64,000 bases of DNA from Rhabditoides inermis (taxonomy: Eukaryota > Nematoda > Chromadorea > Rhabditida > Rhabditidae): the NCBI GenBank assembly GCA_963966185.1, contig CAWZYM010000020.1, forward strand, positions 1,447,001 to 1,511,000. Reading direction: 5' to 3'. The notes beneath the pieces were generated by a model, which did not search any database, was not told where the DNA came from, and was given only the letters and a program-made list of their open reading frames with translations. Made by a program: the position numbers and the translations under genes. Numbering within the stretch: the stretch's first letter is position 1; each line of letters starts with the position of its first letter. Positions 51,849-63,100 of the stretch are shown here, piece after piece.

Positions 51849-52747
51849 ATGTCTTGTCTACTCAATTTGTCATCGAACTATGCTCAGATCATGGAGTCGT
51901 TGGTTACGGTTGACTTCACCCAGGTCACACCGGATTCGTTTGCCATTCGACAGATTTCCGACCTCGTCACGGTCTGTGTCTACAATGTATCTTATTACAA
52001 CGAGCTTGGAGTCATGAGGTGTTTCAGCTGACGCGCAAGCATCGCCACTGCTGTGTGACGGTGAGCGGTCTGGTGGCTACCATCGAGCACACTTCGGACC
52101 GCGCCAGCACCGACTGCACCCTCCGCATCTTCGAGGTCACCCCACACCCCCTCCCCCTCTCCACTTTACGGTTTTCAGATGGCTGCGTCTGCCAGGTGCA
52201 ACATCTCTGTCACCTGTGAGGGCTCCTATCCCGGAATGAAACCGGTTCGTTCACTTTGTAGCACATACTTATGTAGTGGAAGATTCCGATGAAGCTGAAC
52301 GAGAAGATGACGCACTCGGTCACGGTGGAGATGAAGAAAGAAACGGCGGTGATGGTGGATAAGGAGAACAAGAAGGTGGAGGAGAAGCCCAAGAAGAAGA
52401 CAACTGTGCCGAAGGAGGTTGCGAAGACGGAGCCGGCCGAGTTCGATTTCACCCGCCCCAAGCGCACGCCTATGGTGGGTTTGGATGAGTTCGACTTAAA
52501 AGGTCTTATTAGTTTTATCTTTCAGGAGAACGTTCTTGAGGTGGCGAATATTTTGTTGGAGAACCGCGAGCGTCGGGAGAGGAAAGCGGCCAAGGAGGCG
52601 GAGCGTGCGAGGAGAGAGGGCAGGGAGGTGCCTGCTCCGAAGAAGGTAGAGAGGGATCCCACGCTGCCGAAGCGCGACATTGTCGACGTCTACCTCGACT
52701 GCCGTCGCATGTGCCAGGAACTCGGCATCGTCGACTTCCAGGATTGA
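51849..52747 (+). CDS. Uncharacterised protein with charged C-terminal half
   Basis: Five exons chain in frame. The start is ATG at 51849 (MSCLLNLSSNYAQIMESL) or, if GCTCAG is an acceptor, ATG at 51891. The N-terminal half (DSFAIRQISDLV, HRHCCVTVSGLVATIEHTSD, CNISVTCEGSYPGMKPWKIP) has alternating hydrophobic residues suggesting a beta-rich fold. The C-terminal half is Lys/Glu-rich with a probable long helix (LLENRERRERKAAKEAERAR) and ends QELGIVDFQD at 52745-52747. I do not recognise the family. It follows the KH gene in the same direction by 350 bases and converges on the FANCM-like gene. Confidence 0.65.
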
Positions 52748-52825
52748 AAAATCCTAGATTGAATCTGTCACATTGTTGTTTTATCTATCTGTTACACATT
52801 TGCATGTTGTTTATGTTGTCGTTGA

Positions 52826-52831
52826 AATAAA
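52826..52831 (+). terminator. Poly(A) signal of the uncharacterised plus-strand gene
   Basis: AATAAA 79 bases after the stop codon. The convergent FANCM-like gene has a minus-strand AATAAA at 53020-53025, so the two 3' ends are separated by about 190 bases. Confidence 0.6.
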
Positions 52832-53019
52832 TCGTTATATTTGTTTATTTTGGAAGGCATACAGGATTTGTATAGTAAATTTGGCTAACTGTACTTTACT
52901 CCCGTGATCAAGCCAGATTCTACGAAGCTCCCTTGCTTAAAAATACGAATTCGTATGTTTTTCCAAGTGATCCGCATAAGGAATATGATGAAAATGAATG
53001 CAGACAGTCGACAATAAGA

Positions 53020-53025
53020 TTTATT
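53020..53025 (-). terminator. Poly(A) signal of the FANCM-like gene
   Basis: Minus-strand AATAAA 32 bases after the stop at 53057. Confidence 0.55.
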
Positions 53026-53056
53026 GCAAATTTTAAATTTTCGTTCGAATACCATT

Positions 53057-56000
53057 TCATCCAAACACCCTGTCCAACTCTGCAATAGCACTCTTGTACA
53101 TCTTGATTCGTGACGACGAGGGCAGCTCGCTGAAAGAGAGTACATAGACGAGAGGAAGGGAGAGAGAAAGAGCTAGTGGTGCCCACGTGTACACATGTCT
53201 CCTCTTGCGACGGGCCTTCATCAGCGATCCATCCGATAGAAAGTGCACGAAGCGCCTGCAAGATGGAGATGGGGGATTTCTCGGGGGCGAGCACTCACGT
53301 GGTGAGCTTTCCGTTGTGGAAGCACTGTGTAGGCACATCCTCGCACTTGTTCCAAAACACGTCCAGAGCGGAGAGGCGCGGCGGACGGGACGGAACCTCA
53401 ATGTCAAATGACAGTTAAAGGTAATGCTTTTTTGATGCTCACCTCAATGCACAGGCGCGGTCTTCTCATGGGGGGCACAGTGGGAGGGGGGTGGGCGGCG
53501 AGTCTCTTTCCGTACTCTCCCAGCTCGGCCGACGTGAGTGTGAAGGCTGCTCGCTTGGCGGCGGGGGCGCGGCGGCGGGCCGGCGCCGCGTCCACAGCCA
53601 CAGCCCCTTCCACCGACGGCTTCTCGTCTTCAGTAGAACCGCGCGACACGCCTCCCACCACCTGCTCCACTCGCATCTCATCCGCCCGCACTCGCAGCAC
53701 ACTCGGCTCGAACTTGAAGTCGTATCTGCAAGAACAATAGTAATATCCGCAAATACAATAGTAATATCCGTACTTGATCTGCAGACTTCATTGCTCACCT
53801 GTCGACGACGCCGACCTTGCCGGCGCCGGCCATGCTGTTCCTCTTCTTCTCGGCCACCTCCTCGGCCGCCCTCCCCAGTCGCCCGTCGCTCGCCCGCAGC
53901 CCCTCCCACTCCCTGTTCAGCAACGCCACCAAGTCTCCCGAGTGGTCGTTCAGCAGACACAGCGACCTGAACAAGGGCGGTGAATGGATACGGATGATTG
54001 CATCAACCTCCTGCTGGTGGATATGACAAAGTCCAAGCCGTTAGATGTGAGCGTATCCAGGGCGGACCACGCGCCCGGTACACACAGTGGCAGGATCACG
54101 ACGAGCCGCGGATGCTGGAACGGAATCGTGATACAACTACCCCTCCTCCTCCAACCTGGAAAAATATTCCCGACACGCGATGGACGTGTCGATGGAGGTG
54201 GTTGTGCTGGTCGGGGATGTGGGTGTTCTGGTCGACGACTGTGATGACTTGGCACGCGCCGCCAGACAGAGCCTCCGCCGCCAGCCGACCCGCACACTCA
54301 CTCTCACACAACACCAGCCCCTGGCAGCCGGCTGCAAGAGGAGATGAGTGGGGGAAGGAGGGAGGGATCCCACCAGCGTGCAAGTACTCATCCACAGCCT
54401 CCTTGAGCAGAGTCCACTTGGGATGCGAGTCGACCGAACGCGCAGAGAAACGCACGTCGAATGCATCTGAAAAAACAGAGATTCATGGAAGAAAATAAGG
54501 GATCCATCCGATCGCGAGAGCGTACCTGTGTGGTAGCTCCACTGCTCGCACACGGACAGTACTTCCGTAAGCTGCTCGCGACTCGCCACCGCCGTCTGCA
54601 CCTCCACTCCACAGGACGAGAGGTGCTCTCAATCAAATATGATAAATGGGTGCTTGAACTGAAAGCCCACCTCTGGCCGTGAGATGGAGAGCCCTCGGTC
54701 CGTCTCCTCTCAGTGTCAGCAGACACCGCCACGCGAACACACACGCGGCAGCCAGCTCCATGCATGTCTCGCCCAGAGACTGCGCTTCCTGCAACAAAAC
54801 CATTTCAAAATCACTCTCCCTTTTCCATGCCTGAATCAGTGCCTCCCAATCCATGTTCATCAGCCGCAGTCCATCGGTGGTGGGTAGGGGAATCGATTTG
54901 TGCAGTTCTTCGAGCATTGATCGCATTCCGTCGGCCCACTTGCGCGCCATTCGCTCCACCTCCTCGGACCCCGCCCACTCGCGCACTCGCACACCGGCCG
55001 GCACGGTCGCCGCACGTACACTCGGATCGAGCGCACTCGGCTCCGCCCACTCGGCTGAATAGGGAGTGTTGTTGTGACAAGTGGATAGACAAGTGGATAG
55101 ATGGATAAAATTATTATTTCTTCCTCTCTCGCATCGCGCGGTCGGGTCGAAATGATCTTCCCCCAGTACCCTTGAGCAAGGCGGGGAAAAGCTCATGAGA
55201 ACGCTGTCTTCCTAGCCCGCGGAGTTACTATTCATGGATTATAATGGAAGGAAAGGAACACCCGGAGCCCCACTATCGTCTATAATGGTATCTAATTCTA
55301 ATGGATTATGGAAAGGAAATCGAATAATTATCGACTGAATATCGATCTAATATCGACTTTCGACCTTCGACCCTACCATCCCCGTTGCTAAACTGTGTTT
55401 CTCCCAGCGCTCAGCCCTTGTGGTGTACCGTATGCACTTGTTGTATAGTCAGGATATAGCGATTTTGGATAAATAATTGATTGATTGGATTGTGGATAGA
55501 CTGACTGATTCCGAATGTGGTGACTATCGTCTGTCGCTTGGTGACGGCGCCAGTGGATCGAGTGGCTGAGGGGAGGGAGGGGTACGAGAGCAGCACACGG
55601 AACAACACCTGAACACAGAGAGAGGCGAATCGAAAGTGACACAAGAAAGGGGTCTAACACCTTACATTCTTGCGCGTGAGTGTCGAAACTATCTTCTTGT
55701 ACTTGGCCGGCGTCTCGGCCGGGTCCAGCTGAAACGATACAACACTTTTCACAACTAGTCGAATGCAACACACCATGAAAGCCACCGCCCGAATATCGTC
55801 GACAACTGGGTGGTCGGAGTCAACTATCTGAAAGACACTTAGACTTGCCAACACAATCAGCGCGATCTCACCTTGGCGAGCGTCTGTGGAGTGGAGATGC
55901 ACACCGATGCAATGTTCTCCGCCTTCATCTTCTTCCACTCCTAAACAGAACAGTGGGAAGTGTTAGGTAGCAACCCACCTGGAAGTTGTTTATAGTGCAG

Positions 56001-57068
56001 CTATCTATCCCGGCGGCGGTGAATCTCTCCATCAGCTCATCCGCATCGGACATGTTGGAGAGACAGCACAGGGCGCGGCCGCGCGGGAACCACCTCAACA
56101 AGTTGCGCTCTCATCGAACCGAACACTTCAGAATCGCCCCAGAACCCAGAACACTCCGTGCATACGAACATCATAAAACCTCTTTGAATAGGTTACACTG
56201 ACCGCCCCCTACTATCCGTAGCTAGTCGACAAAGACGAACCGCACTCACCGAAGCAGATTGGCGAATGCGACGGCGACGATGTGAGACGAGTGGACACCG
56301 ATGGGAAGACAGACGGCAGTGTTAGAGGAGAGACACCTGCATCATCACAGGTTTCACACTCACAAGCGGTACTCACTTGATAACCATGGTCTTCTCGAAT
56401 GCCCTGGTCATCTCGTCGATGGGATACTGCACAAATGCGCCTGCAGACAGCGAAAACCCGGCAGAACACAACACGGCCGGACTGGAAACGAATGATCCAC
56501 ATGATGTACACGACACACTCGACACCGACCTGGTGACGACGTCGACAGGACCCGAAAGCGCAGTGGGCGGCTTGCCGGATGAGGAGTCGGCGGACGACGT
56601 GCGACGAGCGAGGGCCATCCACGCCGGTTCTGAATTGACACTGAACGAGAAGCTCAAGCAACGCCTACCGGCCGACGGCTCCCGGACGACAACGGGATGC
56701 GTGATCTTGGTGGACACAGGAGGCTTGCCGTGAGGCGGTTGCGCGTTGGACATTCTGAAATGAAAACATGGTATCCATAACACAAAGGTATAAACTCACC
56801 CTTGCTGAGCAGATCCGTGTGAAAGGCTTCGGGACGGGGCGGCTACTGGAGGGCGCAGTGGAGCGTCGAACACCAACGGGGGACTGTCCGTCAGGTCAAT
56901 CACATCATCTAGACACGTCTTATCATTCTGTATCATACGTCTCATATATTGGAACCCACTTGAGATTGTTCTCAGTGGCTGAACTGCTCGAACTGTAGCG
57001 ACGGGTTTCGGTTTGTTCTTGTTTTGAGCCCAGCAGTCAAACACCGATTCCTGCTTCTTGGGAGGCAT
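53057..57068 (-). CDS. FANCM-like protein with degenerate SF2 helicase core
   Basis: The start MPPKKQESVFDCWAQNKNKP at 57068 includes a PIP-box-like QESVFDCW; an acidic hydrophobic NDVIDLTDSPP follows. A helicase-like domain 1 begins QYPIDEMTRAFEKTMVI (56.4 kb). It continues SSNTAVCLPIGVHSSHIVAV and LLRWFPRGRA, closely following the FANCM/Hef pattern (NTLVCLPTGLGKTFIAAV and YRWFPSG in human FANCM). The Walker A residues are replaced by GVHSS. The motif II position reads LDPAE instead of DEAH, and the motif III position reads LLSYPS instead of LSATP. A later HPKWTLLKEAVDEYLHAG (54.4 kb) matches the FANCM or XPF HPKLxxL segment that opens helicase domain 2. The end is ELDRVFG at 53057, with no ERKxxxD nuclease motif or helix-hairpin-helix tail. 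I infer a catalytically dead relative of FANCM or XPF that may act as a scaffold at replication forks. Orthology is uncertain. Confidence 0.6.
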
Positions 57069-57660
57069 CAATACCTACAAAGAAAATCATATAAACCTAA
57101 TCATTCAAACGATTGTTATCACAATACAATGAAACTCAAAAAAGACGTCAAACTAACAAAATTATCCCGCCAAAATAATCATCGAGCAATGTCGTTATGT
57201 TACAAATGAGTCCGGACAACTCACTGTAATTTCAAGATTTGAATCTGTCGTGTTCTGTCCTGAAAAGTTAATAAGAGGATCTGTCCCGAAAAGTCGATAT
57301 TTCGACAATGTTATCTATAATAACTCTCCTCCTCGTGAAAGGGGCAAACGATGTGGGTGACACTCAGTCCTTGCGAAGATATTCCAGGGTTTCGATGTTG
57401 ATGAGATTTACAGGTACTGCACAGAACAAAATTAGGACGATATTAGATATACTCTATCACTTGGCTGTTTGTTCATTTGTCTCATCTGCATAACGCCCTA
57501 TGCAATTGTCTCTGTTCTCTCAAAGTGCAGAACGACTCACTTGACGGCTTTCAAATTGAAAAAAATTGTAGACAAAATGTAAACATTTATCTGATTATTA
57601 CAAAAACAAAAACATTAACAATGCAACAGGAATGCGAGATCTGTCTCTTCATTTCACTCT
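57069..57660. other. Intergenic gap between DBR1 and the FANCM-like gene
   Basis: About 590 AT-rich bases that must hold the DBR1 3' UTR and the promoter of the FANCM-like gene. Nothing else is seen. Confidence 0.5.
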
Positions 57661-58949
57661 CTACTCGTCCTCATTGAAGTCGACCTTCCTCCTCTTGAAC
57701 ACAACCTCTCCTCCCTCCTCTTCCTTCTTCCCCTTCCACGCGGGCGCCTGGAAATCATCGAGGAAGCTGTTGTTGAGAGGAGCGTCGCTAGAGCGCGCCT
57801 CCTCCATCTCCTCTTCTTCTCCACAGCATCCGCCTCCCGTACTTTTCGTATCCACTATGAAGTCGTCGTCTCCAAACTCCTGAACTGCAACCATAACTTC
57901 CATTTCATTTCATCACCCCGTCCTCCTTACCTCCTCATCAAGCTCGATCTCGTTCCTGTCCTTATCCGAATCCAGCATGTAGTAGGGGATTCCGACCGAC
58001 TCCGGATGCGCTTCGCACAGCAGCTTGTTGAGATCGTTGATTCCCAGCCACTGTGTCAGTCGGGCAGTCTGCGGATTCCTGCAACACTCGTGTCCATCCG
58101 ACCCCGCCCCTGTCCGCCCACCTGTAGTATGCACTGGGCGCTGCCCGCATGCTGCCTGCCTGGGGGTCCTTGAGGGGCGGCGCCGTGTGCTGGAAGTCCT
58201 CGGGGATCGTCCTGTCGCCCAGCCCGTCCACACTCGCCAGCTCGTCGTCGGTCGGCCGGAAGTCGAACCTCTCCCTGTCCTTGCTCGCCGCAGTCGGCAG
58301 GTACGCATTCTGCCGGTTCACCTCCGTGAACTTGTCCGTACTGCGCAGCACAGCCAACCACTCGCGGTCATACGACAGAGAGAGGGGCGCAGATGGGTCC
58401 GGCGAATCCACCTCCAGAGACTGCAACACGGAAATCGGAATGAACTCAAATCACAATGTGACAACCATCAACCATACAAACGAAGAATTTGAAGATAAAA
58501 ACACTGACCTGGACGAAGTGCCTGTGCGGGATGGGCTTGTCGAGTGAGAGGAATCGAGTGAGCTCCTCCTCCTCCTTCGTCCCTTCCCTCGGCGGGTGCG
58601 GCACCAGCGCGGCAAACTGACAGTGGAGATGGGCAGACAGCCAGTAGCGGGGACGAAGGTCCTGCGAACATTCAACGTATATCAGTAGATATTAGTAATG
58701 TAATCGTCGATCCAGTAACACTATACTCACATGGAGCAGCTGCATGGCAGCGGGGTTGCCGAGTTTGCCGGAGTTGATGTCATCCCTGAAACACACTCAG
58801 TCAAATTCTCCCCCCCCCCTCCCGACACCCACCTGAAGTAGGGTTTGAACCGCAGTAGCTGATCCACGTCTCCATAGTCAGTGATGCCGGCCGGCCAGTC
58901 GTGAGAGAGACAGATGTCGATGCGCGGCGCCTGAATCATATAAACCCTT

Positions 58950-58999
<50 letters not shown>

Positions 59000-59994
59000 A
59001 CCTCCCCATTCTCCCTGGCCCTGAGCTGTTTGAGTCGGAACGTGTCGACGGATCGTACGTGGTACGCAGAGATGAGCGAGTCGCGTTCGTACTGCGGACA
59101 CTCGAAGTGACCTGCAAGGGAATCCATTCCATCCATCCCCATCCCCCCGTCCACTCACCCCTGTTGAAGTTGCGCGGGTTGAAGATGCCCGACAGACCGG
59201 CGATGCGCAGGCCCGCGAAGCTGCAGAGAGACAGTCAACGGAACACTCACAAAGGATACTCACTTGACGACGCTGGCGTATCCCATGTAGTATATGCGGG
59301 GCGCGACCCAGCCTCCCTGCGGCAGCTCGGATAGGAAGCCACTCGCCTCGTGGTTGCCACCGATGAACAATGTCAGCACGGGGGCCAGCTGGAGATGATC
59401 TTTCACTCTCTCTCATCCCTTCCATCTCTCTCACCCACCTTCTCTCCAGAATAGTACTTGTAGAACGTCTGCAGCTGTCGGTACTTCTCCGGCATGTGAA
59501 TGTGCTGCAGGTCTCCATAGTTGCGCACCGCCTGAAAGCATTTCCCTAGCACTATACATTGTAAATAGGTGAAAGACCCTATAAATATAAGTACGAATGT
59601 ATAATGTAATATATCGCCGGCTTGTTCGTACCTGATAGTCTCCGCAGCAGATGAGCAGGTCGAACTTGTATCCTCCGGCGGCCTCGAGCTCCGCGAGGGC
59701 CGCGTAGATCTTGTCCATCTCACCGTGCGAACACCCAGCCACCCCGATACGCAGCTGAACAACACAACAAGCGTCAGTCTCTTCGAAATGTTTTGCATTA
59801 CATTGAAATATATACCTTCCATATCAAATGCTACTGTGAAAAGAAGTCGAACTCACCTTGCGCTTGCCATCCGTGCACTCCTCCACCTTGATGTTTGTCT
59901 TCATATCCGGCACTTCACTCGTCTGACCCTGCTCTTCTTCCACCTCCTTCACCTCCTTCTTCACTTCCTCAGCACTCACTTCACCCTCACTCAT
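57661..59994 (-). CDS. DBR1, RNA lariat debranching enzyme
   Basis: DBR1 hydrolyses the 2'-5' bond of excised intron lariats in the nucleus. It is a metallophosphoesterase. The start [20 protein letters not shown] at 59994 adds an acidic N-terminal extension of about 45 residues before the conserved domain, which human DBR1 lacks. Catalytic motifs: [38 protein letters not shown], then [27 protein letters not shown] and [14 protein letters not shown], all close to human DBR1. [20 protein letters not shown] marks the C-terminal domain. The tail is acidic ([18 protein letters not shown]) and ends DFNEDE at 57661. About nine exons; a (CT)n tract sits at 58953-58996 in one intron. It lies 163 bases downstream of the MED18 stop. 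Confidence 0.97.
58953..58996. repeat. (CT)n microsatellite in a DBR1 intron
   Basis: CT run of about 44 bases inside the short intron between the exons ending RARENGE and starting [11 protein letters not shown]. Confidence 0.9.
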
Positions 59995-60102
59995 CTACAA
60001 TTACAATTCATATACAATACAACACACAACAATCACAAAGATATTGCAGTCGACACAAACGACGTAAATCATGAGCAAAAATGCGAAGCAAAAAAGAGAA
60101 CA

Positions 60103-60108
60103 TTTATT
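60103..60108 (-). terminator. Poly(A) signal of MED18
   Basis: Minus-strand AATAAA about 50 bases after the MED18 stop and about 110 bases before the DBR1 start codon. Confidence 0.55.
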
Positions 60109-60156
60109 ACAACGTAACAATGAGGAGATCTGTACATATCCAGTGAGTGTTGTCTA

Positions 60157-63100
60157 CTACTTCCTCCAATAGTCCACCTTCTGCATCTCGACGAGGGGCA
60201 GGAGCTGGTCCGCGAAGTCGCGCAGTTGCTTGGCCGCGCCCGTGTAGTCCTGTCCCTCCGCCAGACTCACCGACATTTCCACAAGACACGAGTCAGAGTA
60301 CTGCAACACAAACACCATCCACTCCACTCACTCTAGCCCTCTCGGTAACGATAATAATCCAAATAGAAATCATAACGTATGCAAACCACAACCATTACGA
60401 TTCCGGAGAAACCAACATTGTTAACAAAACGCATTGGAAATAATACATTGAACATTAACGCACCTTCTTGAGGAGACTGGCGTCGTAGTTACCGACTTTC
60501 TCGGTGCGCTGAATCTGGCTATTCAGCACAACCTGTATTATAATAGAAATGATCATCAATGAACAAATTCATAAAGAATTAGAAAAAGGGGGAGTTGTGA
60601 TAAGAAATACATGAAGAACAATCCAGTTTCGGCTCCTTTCACCTGACTGGATTGTTCGGACAGTCTCATGCGAGGCGGAGCACTCATCAGAGATGACCAC
60701 GCATGAGAGGTTAACACAAACATATAAGACAAGGACAACAACAAACATATACTAGTTAGTAAATATTATAAAATAATGATCGAAATAACAGATAACTCAT
60801 ATGGAAGAGCCGTTGCGAGGAGAATATGCGGGGGAAGAGTAGATGTGGCAGCGGCAATCAGTGCGAAAATAATAGGGGGCGCAGACAATGCGCGACTGTG
60901 GGTCAGCGGGTAAGAGAGAGGCGAGAGAGGCGGCGACTGTGGGTCAGTGGGTGAGAGACAAGAGAGAGGCACAGTAGCAGACAGTTCTAGTTTGGCGCGC
61001 CATAATTATTAGATTTACTTGATTAGTGATAGAACATCAGACACACCGCGAATGTTATGCTTTACCATCATTGATTTATTCCGCATAACTAATTTACAGA
61101 ATTCTAATTCTACTTTTCTCCGCGGATACTCATTTTTGAGAAAGTTGCACACTAACTGTTTGCATCTAACCTTAAAGGAAGCTGTCTCTGTGCATGTTCT
61201 GAAAATGCGTGTGAGTTCACCGTTCATTGTGTTCCAACCCACAGACATCTTTATATTAGAATTGTAGTTCGGATATCTGACTACTTCAAAATTGTAATCA
61301 TCTGTTTTGTTATATAATTCCACTGAGAACTGGTTATGTGCCTTTGAAATATTCAAATCCAAGAAGATTGCATTGTTTGGTCCGACGTTCGTTTGTTCTA
61401 GTGTGAGGGAACTATGGTATACACTGTCAACTGTTCTCTGCAGAGCATCATTTGTAGGATTATGGACAATCAAGAGATCATCCATATACCTATATGCCTT
61501 GAAACCAGACTTGAAAACATTTTCATTTGCTTTAACGTATTCGAATTCCATGAAAGAAAGTGTTAGGTCTGCCAACGATGGAGAGGCATTGTTTCCCTGA
61601 GGGATACCGGATGTTTGCTTGAAAAGTTTATCTCCATAAATTGCAAAACTGTTGTGAAGAATATATTGAATCATGAATTTCACATCTACTGGTGTATATT
61701 TGTTTCTATTTGCATTATTCTCATCGTTAGAATAATATGCCTTTTTATAACCGGAAATAATGTACTTTTTCCCGCTATTGTTAAAACATAGGTCTACAAG
61801 TTTGAACATATTCTGCATGACAACTCCATGGGGAAGATTTGTGAACAGACTAGCAAAATCAGCACAATAGAGGTCTTTATGCTGTTTATTTGTGATATTG
61901 TTGATGGAATTGATTGCTTCTTGGCTGTTTTTGATTGACCAGTATATTTCGGTATTGTTACGCTGTCTGATCAATTTGCAATAATTAGCAAAATGTGATT
62001 TGAGATGGGATAGTATCAACTGCAATTCTAATGAAATTGGTTTGAGACTACTATTAAAAGCTCCAGTTATAAATCGAAATTTTATTGGGCTTTTATGCAT
62101 TTTTGGGATCGCATAAATTCTAGGTAATGTTTTATTATCAGCCTCAATTGTATTAAAAGATTTTGTTTCAGAAATATGCCTAAGCACAATGTTGTCGATG
62201 GACTCTTTTTCATACAAAGCATATGTTTCATTACTACTGTTCACCACGTTGTTTATGGCATCGTAGCCTAGTTCTTTATTCATGATTTGAATGTAAAGTT
62301 TGTTACATGTCAGCGCAAAGTTTCCTTCTGCCTTATCTATTGGTGTTATGACAAAGTGTTTTTGTAGTTGAGATAAAGTTTCTTTAGAATAGTTAATGTA
62401 CTGAAAATCAAATTTATCATATTCTTCATTGTAGCGTTTGCTTAGGTGCATCTTTACTCGTGATGAAAAAACTTCAAAAGTATTTAGTGGAATGTTATAA
62501 CTCTTCTGAAGTTTATCCAAGTGAGTGGTTACATGTTCTAGAATAGTTTCAAGACTTTCTATTTTGTTAACTAGTTTTGGTGTTCTGAACTTCGTACCTT
62601 TCAGCATTATTGTTCTCAAATTGATGTCCTCAATAATATTCAAATTACCAGTGACCACATGTTCATGGTGAGAATCTTTATATTGGGAATACTTTGAATC
62701 ACACATGCAATCGCCTAGTAAAATTTCCCGTATACGTTCTGTGGTTAGTGTTTTAAGGAAGCGGTTATAGTTACAAATTACAGAGGAAATTGGAAGATCG
62801 TATTAGCACTTACCTTCATCTTTCCATTTGTGTAGACGCGTCCCTTGGTGATGTACTCGTAGTCCATTCGCAGACCTGAAAGATTGTAATGTTTATTTGT
62901 GTTGATATTGAATGATTTTAAAGCAGTAATAAATCAATCGTATCATCACAACTCCCCGTCCCAGCCACACCCACCGAGTGTCTTGACAAACTCCATCATG
63001 TTGTGTGAGTAGACTATCGAGTCGATCACCTTCCGCACCATCACTGGGCACTTCGTGTCCGGCTCCGGGCCGCCCATGTAGCTGAACAAACACGCGTGAA

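Noticed and set aside
53726..53775. Short direct repeat (AATAGTAATATCCG twice) in a FANCM-like intron
   Set aside because: Two copies of about 20 bases within one intron, most likely a local slippage duplication without function.
60610..60700. Hammerhead-ribozyme-like words (CTGATGAG followed by CCGAAAC) 3' of the RT ORF on the minus strand
   Set aside because: Penelope-like elements can carry hammerhead ribozymes, and a GCTCC/GGAGC pairing is possible. The required stem I and stem III cannot both be formed in the right order, and a stronger 9-bp hairpin competes. A covariance-model search would decide.
61015..62706. Group II intron, retron or viral polymerase as the source of the MED18 intron ORF
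   Set aside because: The upstream HVVTGNL segment, the DKAEGN-like block and the RT motif spacing fit Penelope-like elements. No maturase domain, LTR, gag or capsid frame is present.
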